A stretch of DNA of 64,000 bases from JAIBJN01 sp963842305 (GTDB lineage Bacteria > Actinomycetota > Thermoleophilia > Gaiellales > Gaiellaceae), in contig CAWJFW010000007.1 in NCBI GenBank assembly GCA_963842305.1, positions 147,393 to 211,392 of the forward strand, read 5' to 3'. The notes under the pieces were generated by a model, which was not told the origin of the DNA, did no database searches, and saw nothing but the letters and a program-made list of their open reading frames with translations. The translations under genes and the position numbers were made by a program. Of this stretch, positions 58,282-64,000 are shown piece by piece. The number at the start of each line of letters is the position of its first letter. Position 1 is the first letter of the stretch.

Positions 58282-59676
58282 CTAAGGCTCTCCAGGAGCC
58301 GCAAAAGCGGGGCTTTTCGACTCGTCTCGACGCGAGGTGTCATGGGTCCCTTGGGCGCGATCGAGATCCGAGGCGACCGCCGAGGGGCGGCCGATCGACT
58401 CGTAGATGAACCCTCCGGCCCGGACCTCGGCCGGGTCGAGCATGTTCCGTCCGTCCACGATGAGCGGCGTTCGCATGGCTCGCTGCACCTCCGGCGAGAC
58501 GAGCTCATGGAGCTCGGGCCACTCGGTGACAATCAGCGCCGCGTCCGCACCTTCCACCGCCTCCATCAAGGTTTCGGCAAAGTCCACCCCGCCAAGCAGC
58601 GTCCGCGCCGCGGGCAGCGCCACCGGGTCCCAGACGCGCACGACCGCGCCCTCGGCGAGGAGACGCGGCGCAAGGACGAGGCTGGGCGCCTCGCGCATGT
58701 CGTTTGTGTTGGGCTTGAAGCTCAGGCCTAAGATCGCGATGGTCCGCCCACGCAGGGCCCCGAGGTGGGCCTGGATCTTGTTGACGACTCGACGCTTCTG
58801 CAGCTCGTTGACGTCGATCACAGCGCTCAGGAGCTGGAAGTGGTACCCGGAGTTCGCCGCCAGTTGCTTGAGCGCCAAGGCGTCCTTGGGAAAGCATGAC
58901 CCGCCGTAGCCGATGCCGGCGCGCAGAAAATGCGGCCCCACGCGATGGTCAAGCCCGACGCCACGTGCGACTTGCTCGACGTCGGCGCCGACGAGCTCGC
59001 AGACGTTCGCGATCTCGTTGATGAAGCTGATCCTCGTTGCAAGCGCCGCGTTGGACGCGAGCTTGATCATCTCGGCAGATGCCACGTCGGTCCGCACTAT
59101 GGGCGCGTTGAGCGACTCGTAGACCTCCGCGATCCGATCCCCGTCGTGGTGCGCGAAGGCGCCGACGACGACCCGGTCAGGCTCGTTGAAGTCGGCGAGG
59201 GCCGTCCCTTCCGCGAGGAACTCGGGGTTCGCGACATAGCCAATGTGCGCAAGCCCGAGTCCGTCCAGGCGCGCACGAACCTCCTCGCCTGTCCCCACGG
59301 GAACCGTGCTTTTCATGACGAGCAGCAGGGGCTCTTCGACATCCCCGAGCTCGTCGACGATGCGCCAGACTGCAGAGAGATCGGCGTCGCCGGAGTACGT
59401 AGATGGGGTGCCGACGCAGACGAAGACGATTGCCGTCGCCGTCACGACGTCCTGCGGGTCGGCCGTGAAGTGAATCCGATCGCGGTTTCGCGCGAGCATC
59501 GAGGCGAGTCCCGGCTCGTGGATCGGAACCTCCCCCGCCTTCAGCGAGGCCACACGCTCCGGCGCAACGTCCCGGACGACGACGTCATGACCGAGCTCCG
59601 CGAAGCAGGCTGCTGTCGTGAGCCCGACCCAGCCTGCGCCGAGCACGCCAAGGGGTTCCCGGTGAGCTTGCGACAT
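58282..59676 (-). CDS. ugd: UDP-glucose 6-dehydrogenase family protein
   Basis: A 464-residue sugar-nucleotide dehydrogenase: Rossmann 'LGVLGAGWVGLTTAACFAELGHDV', 'VFVCVGTPSTYSGDADLSAVW', 'VMKSTVPVGTGEEVR', the catalytic Cys in 'GIGYGGSCFPKDALALK' (about 255) and the C-terminal 'ILGLSFKPNTNDMREAPSLVLAPRLL'. It oxidises UDP-glucose to UDP-glucuronate for surface polysaccharide. It is divergent from the exopolysaccharide genes to the right. A TDP- or UDP-N-acetylsugar dehydrogenase is less likely. Confidence 0.88.
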   Translation of the reverse strand: MSQAHREPLGVLGAGWVGLTTAACFAELGHDVVVRDVAPERVASLKAGEVPIHEPGLASMLARNRDRIHFTADPQDVVTATAIVFVCVGTPSTYSGDADLSAVWRIVDELGDVEEPLLLVMKSTVPVGTGEEVRARLDGLGLAHIGYVANPEFLAEGTALADFNEPDRVVVGAFAHHDGDRIAEVYESLNAPIVRTDVASAEMIKLASNAALATRISFINEIANVCELVGADVEQVARGVGLDHRVGPHFLRAGIGYGGSCFPKDALALKQLAANSGYHFQLLSAVIDVNELQKRRVVNKIQAHLGALRGRTIAILGLSFKPNTNDMREAPSLVLAPRLLAEGAVVRVWDPVALPAARTLLGGVDFAETLMEAVEGADAALIVTEWPELHELVSPEVQRAMRTPLIVDGRNMLDPAEVRAGGFIYESIGRPSAVASDLDRAQGTHDTSRRDESKSPAFAAPGEP

Positions 59677-60130
59677 CGGTGACTGACCTCGAACACATGT
59701 CCTTTCCGGCAGTCCGTCCGCGCAAACACCAGGGACATCGTGGCGTCTCAGCAGCTCTCGCCGAGCTGCCGCCCGAGCGGTTCTTTCCCTGATCGACGAG
59801 GCGTTCGAGGGCAGTGCGGCAGCTCCGAGCGCCGGCGCGGCCTCGCGGCCCAGCGGCGCGGCGCGGGCCGTATGGCTACAGTGGCGCTCTCCTGTGAGTG
59901 TCGGGTGCGCGAATCCGTACCCGGCCAGAGGAGCCTAGTCGAAAGTTCAGGCTTCGGCTGGAAAAGGCCTGGCCAGGCAGTCCATTCGTTCATTGCTGCC
60001 CTGCGCGCGCGAATGTAGCTTGCCGAGAAGCCCGCCGTTCGTTCGGGAGATCGAGCGTCGAGCGTACGACCGGAGCAACTAGGGGAGTGAGATTCGGCAC
60101 CAGGGTCTCGACCCCAGGGGGGCGACTTAC
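59677..60130. other. 454-nt intergenic region upstream of the exopolysaccharide genes
   Basis: No gene is supportable on either strand. It contains a perfect 12-bp palindrome GCCTGGCCAGGC at 59967-59978 and several GC-rich hairpins around 59830-59870. It must hold the promoter of the rightward polysaccharide genes and that of ugd; neither has a clear -35/-10 pair. Confidence 0.5.
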
Positions 60131-60544
60131 ATGAGCACGGTCGAGCCGATGGCCGACCCGCAGGATGCCGTCGAAGTCCCGTCGTCAGTGGACGCGCGAA
60201 CTCTTCAGATCCTCGAGCGCCGGCGGACGAGTGCGCTGCGCATGCGGCGAGGCTGGCTCGTGGCCCTGTTCGTGCTTGCGGACCTCATCGGGCTCACGCT
60301 CGCGTTCCTCGCCTCGACCCTCCTGTTCGAGCGGGCCGCTCGCTCCGACGCCGTCGCCTCGCAGGTCGAGCTGCTCGTCTTCTGCCTGAGCCTCCCGGCC
60401 TGGGTGGTCGTCGCCAAGCTCTACGGCCTCTACGACTACGACGAGGAGCGCACCGACCACTCCACCGCCGACGGCCTCGTCGGTGTAGGGCACGTTGGAA
60501 CGGGACGTTCCAAAGTCTTCCTCATGGGGAACGGGAGTATCTAG
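60131..60544 (+). pseudogene. Truncated sugar-transferase N-terminus (WbaP-like membrane part)
   Basis: A 137-residue ORF. Residues 1-110 look like the cytoplasmic N-tail and first two membrane helices of a polyisoprenyl-phosphate hexose-1-P transferase (MRRGWLVALFVLADLIGLTLAF ... LPAWVVVAKLYGLYDYDEERTDHSTADGLVGV). The family normally continues with three more helices, a CoA-binding-like domain and the catalytic domain. Here the frame ends soon after in an unrelated tail, at a TTGGAACG hairpin. A separate catalytic domain is encoded at 62121. Likely a fragment after an internal deletion; a split-gene partner is possible. Its stop overlaps the next GTG by 1 nt. Confidence 0.6.
60495..60513 (+). 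other. Hairpin at the truncation point
   Basis: TTGGAACG, loop GGA, CGTTCCAA (8-bp stem, 3-nt loop). It lies inside the last codons of the truncated sugar-transferase ORF and may be a deletion scar, or an mRNA element before the Wzc-like gene. Confidence 0.4.
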
Positions 60545-62115
60545 TGGTGCAATCAAGAGCGTTGAGCCCTCGGGACGGAAGCTGGCGCGAAGGCAACCCA
60601 CACTTGGCGATCTTGTGGCGTCGCAAGTGGCTGATCGGGCTGGTTGCCCTCGGATCGGCTTTGTGCGCGCTCGTATTCACTCTCGCGCAAAGGGCGGATT
60701 ACACAGCAACGGCCGTGGTGCACGTCTCGACACGCTCGAGCATTGCGAGCGATCAGGTCCGTCCCGACGATCTCACGTACGTCGATCGGCTTGAGAACAC
60801 ATACGCCGATCTCGCGACCAGCCGGGGACTCGTCGACGAGCTTATGAGGGATGTGGGCCTTTCGGAGCGTCCGGATGTCGAGGTCCAGGCTGTACCGAAT
60901 ACGGAGCTGATGGACATCGACGTGACGACGAGCGACCGTGACTCGGCCGCGGCAGCCGCAAACCAGCTTGCCGCCCTGCTGATCGAGCGCGTCCGTTCGC
61001 TCAGCCAGGCCAACCGCGGAGCCGAGCCCGACCTAGCGTCGCGGATCGAGCAGATCGAGAGCGACCTCGCGCCCAAGCAGAATGAGTACGGGATCCTGGC
61101 AGCTACGGTTCCGCGCTTGCCGGAACAAGAGGCACGGCTGCTCGAGCTGAAGCAAGAGATCAACTCGAGCCAGTCCAGGCTCAGGACGCTGCAGGCCAGC
61201 CTCGACTCGATCCGGCTCGCGCGCGAGGAGCGGGCGAACTCCCTGTCCGTCGTGGAACCAGCGGTACCTTCGTCGGCGCCTTCGAACCGACATCTCCTCC
61301 GGAACGTCGCACTTGGTCTTCTTGTCGGGCTCATCGCAGGAATCGGCCTCGCCTACCTTGCCGAGCGCGTTCGCCCCCGGCTGCATGGAGAGCCGGATGT
61401 CGAAGCGGCCGCGGGAGCGCCGATCCTCGCAACGGTGCCGTACGTCAAGGCCGATGACGGCAGCTCGGCGTTCAACGGCGGTTCGGCCGCGGACGAGGCA
61501 TTTCGTCGACTGCGCCTCGCGATCTTCGCCGGTAAGAGACCGCGGCTGAAGCGGCATGCGTTCGTGATCACGAGCCCTGAGCGAGGGGACGGCAAGACGA
61601 CCGTGGCCGCCAACTTGGCCCGCACGGTGGCCCAAGCCGGTCGCCGCGTCGTTCTGGTCGACGCAGACCTGAGGCGGCCGGCGTTGCACGCGCACTTCGC
61701 CCAGCCGAGCGAGCCGGGGCTCAGAGATGTCCTCGAGGGAAGCCGCACCGCCGACGTAATCCGGCCGACCGACGTCCCAAACCTCTTCCTGATGCCGGCG
61801 GGTTCGCCTTCCGACCGCGCCGGGCAGCTCCTCGAGGCGGCCGACTGGCCAGGGCTTCTCAAGAAGCTTCGAGCCGAGTTCGACGTGGTGCTGGTCGACG
61901 GGCCGCCCGTCCTCGAAGTCAGCGACCCGCTGATCCTCGCGGCTCCTTCAGACGGCGTGCTCCTGGTACTTGGGAGCTCGGACGTCCCTCGCGACGTCCT
62001 GGGTCAAGCTCAACAGCAAATCAATGCAGCTGGCGGGCAGGTCCTCGGGCTCGTCGTCAACCGGAGCGGGGGCCATCGGAAAATCACCTACTCGTGGGGA
62101 GGCTCGCACGAATAG
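60544..62115 (+). CDS. Polysaccharide co-polymerase/tyrosine kinase (Wzc/CpsCD-like)
   Basis: A 523-residue fusion. Residues 1-270: a cytoplasmic start, a membrane helix (LIGLVALGSALCALVFTLAQ), a Wzz-type periplasmic coiled region and a second helix near 250. Residues 310-523: a BY-kinase with Walker A 'SPERGDGKTTVAANLA' (about 345), Walker A' VVLVDADLRRP and Walker B 'VVLVDGPPVLEVSDPLI'. The C-terminal tail (NRSGGHRKITYSWGGSHE) holds one Tyr rather than a cluster. It controls chain length and export of exopolysaccharide. GTG start overlaps the previous stop. Confidence 0.87.
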   Translation: MVQSRALSPRDGSWREGNPHLAILWRRKWLIGLVALGSALCALVFTLAQRADYTATAVVHVSTRSSIASDQVRPDDLTYVDRLENTYADLATSRGLVDELMRDVGLSERPDVEVQAVPNTELMDIDVTTSDRDSAAAAANQLAALLIERVRSLSQANRGAEPDLASRIEQIESDLAPKQNEYGILAATVPRLPEQEARLLELKQEINSSQSRLRTLQASLDSIRLAREERANSLSVVEPAVPSSAPSNRHLLRNVALGLLVGLIAGIGLAYLAERVRPRLHGEPDVEAAAGAPILATVPYVKADDGSSAFNGGSAADEAFRRLRLAIFAGKRPRLKRHAFVITSPERGDGKTTVAANLARTVAQAGRRVVLVDADLRRPALHAHFAQPSEPGLRDVLEGSRTADVIRPTDVPNLFLMPAGSPSDRAGQLLEAADWPGLLKKLRAEFDVVLVDGPPVLEVSDPLILAAPSDGVLLVLGSSDVPRDVLGQAQQQINAAGGQVLGLVVNRSGGHRKITYSWGGSHE

Positions 62116-62120
62116 GCGCC

Positions 62121-62876
62121 ATGGTTCACGCACGGGACAATCTTGCCAAGGACGTCCCTGCCGGGGGCATTCTTCTCGATCTCCACGGAGCCGAGGGTTT
62201 CGACGCCGCTTCGCGGACCTTCTACCCCATCGCAAAGCGCGCGACTGATGTGGTTCTCACGACCGTGCTTCTCACAGTCCTCGCGCCACTCCTCGCCATC
62301 ACGGCGGCGGCGGTGAAGCTCGATTCGCGTGGACCGATTCTGTTCAGCCAGGAGCGGATCGGGACGAGACGGGTGCGGCAAGACGGAAGGACACGCTGGC
62401 GTCTCGAGCGCTTCAAGCTCTACAAGTTTCGTTCGATGATCGCGGACGCGGATCCAGGTGTTCACGAACGGCACATCGCTGCCATCGCAAATCCTGAGGA
62501 ATCCGGCCCGTCCGGCACGAAGTCGATCAAGCTCGAACGCGACCCGCGCATCACCCGTGTCGGTCGGTACATGCGGGTCACGAGCATCGACGAGCTGCCC
62601 CAGCTCATCAACGTTCTCCGCGGCGAGATGAGTCTGGTCGGCCCGCGTCCTGTTCCGCCTTACGAGCTTACGCGGTACGGCACCGAGCACATGCAGCGCT
62701 TCACCGTCTTGCCCGGCATCTCCGGCCTGTGGCAGGTCCGCGGCCGGTGTGCGCTCCCGTTCTGGGAGATGGTCTCGTGCGATCTCGAATACGCGGAGAA
62801 GCAATCACTCTGGACGGATCTGAAGATCATGGTGCGGACGCTCCCGGCGGTGATCTCGATGCGGGGAGCCGGTTAG
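62121..62876 (+). CDS. Bacterial sugar transferase (polyprenyl-phosphate hexose-1-phosphate transferase)
   Basis: A 251-residue catalytic-domain protein. One membrane/re-entrant helix (TDVVLTTVLLTVLAPLLAIT, about 45) precedes 'GPILFSQERIG', 'LYKFRSMIADAD' and the signature 'RYMRVTSIDELPQLINVLRGEMSLVGPRP' (catalytic Asp-Glu). The C-terminal 'VLPGISGLWQVRGR' is conserved. It loads the first sugar phosphate onto undecaprenyl phosphate at the inner membrane. The ATG at 62121 is preferred; a GTG at 62094 would overlap the kinase gene. It probably replaces the catalytic function lost in the fragment at 60131. Confidence 0.88.
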   Translation: MVHARDNLAKDVPAGGILLDLHGAEGFDAASRTFYPIAKRATDVVLTTVLLTVLAPLLAITAAAVKLDSRGPILFSQERIGTRRVRQDGRTRWRLERFKLYKFRSMIADADPGVHERHIAAIANPEESGPSGTKSIKLERDPRITRVGRYMRVTSIDELPQLINVLRGEMSLVGPRPVPPYELTRYGTEHMQRFTVLPGISGLWQVRGRCALPFWEMVSCDLEYAEKQSLWTDLKIMVRTLPAVISMRGAG

Positions 62877-62906
62877 GAATCCGGGTATGCGGCAAAAGGG
62901 GATCCG

Positions 62907-64000
62907 ATGATCGAAACCAAGCCTAAGGCCACACGAGTCGCCGTCATTGGAGCTGGGTACTGGGGAACGAACTACATTCGCATCTTCGGCGAGTTCGGCG
63001 ATGCCCGCGTCGTCGTCGTCTGCGACAGCCGAGCGGATCGTCTTGATGAAGTCCGTCGTACTCTTCCGGTCAGAGTCACAGACGATGCTGCGGAGGCGAT
63101 GACCGGGCCCGAAGTCGACGCGGTGGCGATCGTGACCGACGCTTCCACCCATCGGCGGCTGGCGGGAATGGCGCTCGAGGCGGGCAAGCACGTGCTTGTC
63201 GAGAAGCCCGTCACGACGACGAGCAAGGACGCAAGCGAGCTGATCGATCTCGCCGAGAGACGCGGAAGGACCCTCATGGTGGGTCACACGTTCCTCTACA
63301 ACCCGGGCGTCCGAGCGGTCAAGGAGTACCTGGCCGCCGGCGAAGTCGGCGAGGTTTACTACCTCTACTCGCAGCGGACGAGCCTCGGGCCGATCAGGTC
63401 CGACGTGAACGCAATCTGGGATCTCGCGCCGCACGATATTGCGATCCTCAACTACTTGCTCGACCAGACGCCGGCTTGGGTCAGCGCCGTCGGTGCAAAC
63501 CCTGTTTGCAGCGGCCCGGAAGATGTCGGGTTCATCACACTCGGATATCCGGGCGGCATTGTTGGGCACATTCACGTTAGCTGGGCAGATCCGAACAAGG
63601 TCCGCCAGGTCGTCGTCGTGGGCAGTGAAAAACGTGTCGTCTTCAACGACATGGATTCGCTCGAGCCGGTTCGCGTCTTCGAGAAGGGGGTCAAGCGGGT
63701 CGATGACTCGAAGTCGGCGAGGTACGGCGAGCACACGTTGCATCTTCGCGACGGCGCGATCATGAGCCCGCCGATTCCTGCACTCGAGCCGCTGAAGAAT
63801 CAGTGCGGAGCGTTCATCCACGCGATCCGCGGTCGTGAGGCACCGGTCATCGACGGGGCGCAAGGGCGAGAGGTCGTCCGCGTTCTGGAAGCGGTCGACA
63901 AGTGGGTTGAGCGACACGGCGGGCCGGTCCCGGTGCTGGGGGATGTTTCCAGTGCCTCTGCCGACCGAGCAGCCGCGGCGGGATGCCAACGAGCTCGAGG
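62907..64000 (+). CDS. Gfo/Idh/MocA-family oxidoreductase (3' partial)
   Basis: An open frame from ATG at 62907 to the window end (about 364 codons, no stop seen). It starts 'TRVAVIGAGYWGTNYIRIFGEFGD' (NAD Rossmann), has the family's 'HVLVEKPVTT' (EKP, Lys catalytic, about 93), 'LMVGHTFLYNPGVRAVKEYLAAGEVGEVYYLYSQR' and 'WDLAPHDIAILNYLL' (HD, catalytic His). This matches WlbA/WbpB-like UDP-sugar dehydrogenases of polysaccharide synthesis. The last 20 codons look unlike the family end, so a stop soon after the edge or an overlapping next gene is likely. Confidence 0.85.
   Translation, partial: MIETKPKATRVAVIGAGYWGTNYIRIFGEFGDARVVVVCDSRADRLDEVRRTLPVRVTDDAAEAMTGPEVDAVAIVTDASTHRRLAGMALEAGKHVLVEKPVTTTSKDASELIDLAERRGRTLMVGHTFLYNPGVRAVKEYLAAGEVGEVYYLYSQRTSLGPIRSDVNAIWDLAPHDIAILNYLLDQTPAWVSAVGANPVCSGPEDVGFITLGYPGGIVGHIHVSWADPNKVRQVVVVGSEKRVVFNDMDSLEPVRVFEKGVKRVDDSKSARYGEHTLHLRDGAIMSPPIPALEPLKNQCGAFIHAIRGREAPVIDGAQGREVVRVLEAVDKWVERHGGPVPVLGDVSSASADRAAAAGCQRAR

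Noticed and set aside
59740..60018. 92-residue plus-strand ORF in the gap before the polysaccharide genes
   Set aside because: No ribosome-binding site and no resemblance to a protein family. The region looks regulatory.
1..64000. tRNA, rRNA, CRISPR arrays, insertion sequences, prophage genes
   Set aside because: Read for tRNA T-loop motifs, regularly spaced repeats and transposase or integrase motifs; none was found. The only direct repeats are the gene-tail copies at 55956 and 57793.

Overview
This is a 64 kb stretch of very GC-rich, densely packed bacterial chromosome. The gene content points to an actinobacterium, most likely a Thermoleophilia/Gaiellales-type soil lineage: an F420-type LLM oxidoreductase, actinobacterial GcvT and ETF clusters, frequent GTG starts, and leaderless genes with a TANNNT -10 box 6-7 nt before the start. 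The lineage is inferred from style and content, not from a marker gene. I found no tRNA, rRNA, CRISPR array or transposase.

Left part (1-21150), oxidative and C1/methylated-amine metabolism. It starts with the tail of an IclR regulator and a GcvT-family aminomethyltransferase. A divergent pair follows: a class-I amidotransferase-like/DMT exporter unit on the minus strand and a redox operon (CCG Fe-S protein, GlcD-like flavoprotein, small unknown protein, LLM oxidoreductase, GMC oxidoreductase) on the plus strand. Next come an aldehyde dehydrogenase, an APC permease, a small membrane protein and a Usp protein. The best-defined module is 13911-21149: a trimethylamine-dehydrogenase homologue with all known TMADH active-site residues, EtfB, EtfA, a membrane Fe-S ETF-oxidising protein and a second GcvT protein. 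Electrons from N-demethylation would pass through ETF to the quinone pool, and the one-carbon unit could pass to folate.

Middle (21159-42694). An ABC exporter pair is followed by an unusual seven-gene, TetR-controlled unit with every start inside the preceding gene (22913-29200): an SBP56/methanethiol-oxidase-type protein, a 45-residue membrane protein, TetR, three related alpha/beta hydrolases (the third fused to a glycosyltransferase) and an NTF2-like protein. This is the strongest candidate for an undescribed system. A polyamine island on the minus strand (29761-37741) has an alcohol dehydrogenase, a class-III aminotransferase, a PotABCD-type ABC importer and an aldehyde dehydrogenase. Then come an S58 peptidase and a NUDIX hydrolase that share one symmetric bidirectional -10 element, a TIR-TM-beta-propeller protein, a DMT exporter and a phytanoyl-CoA dioxygenase-like protein.

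Right part (42984-64000). A minus-strand operon encodes a glutamine-synthetase-like ligase and three glutamate-synthase-like subunits in the layout of the N-methylglutamate (GmaS/MgsABC, GlxBCD) pathway, plus a small unknown protein. The third subunit carries a single-base frameshift. The purine genes purD-E-B-C-S-Q follow. Then come two lone enzymes (a lipoprotein hydrolase and a hydrolase-adenylate cyclase fusion), a glycosyltransferase bracketed by direct repeats, a VOC protein, and the start of an exopolysaccharide locus (UDP-glucose dehydrogenase, a broken sugar-transferase N-terminus, a Wzc-like kinase, a sugar transferase and a Gfo/Idh/MocA oxidoreductase cut by the window end).
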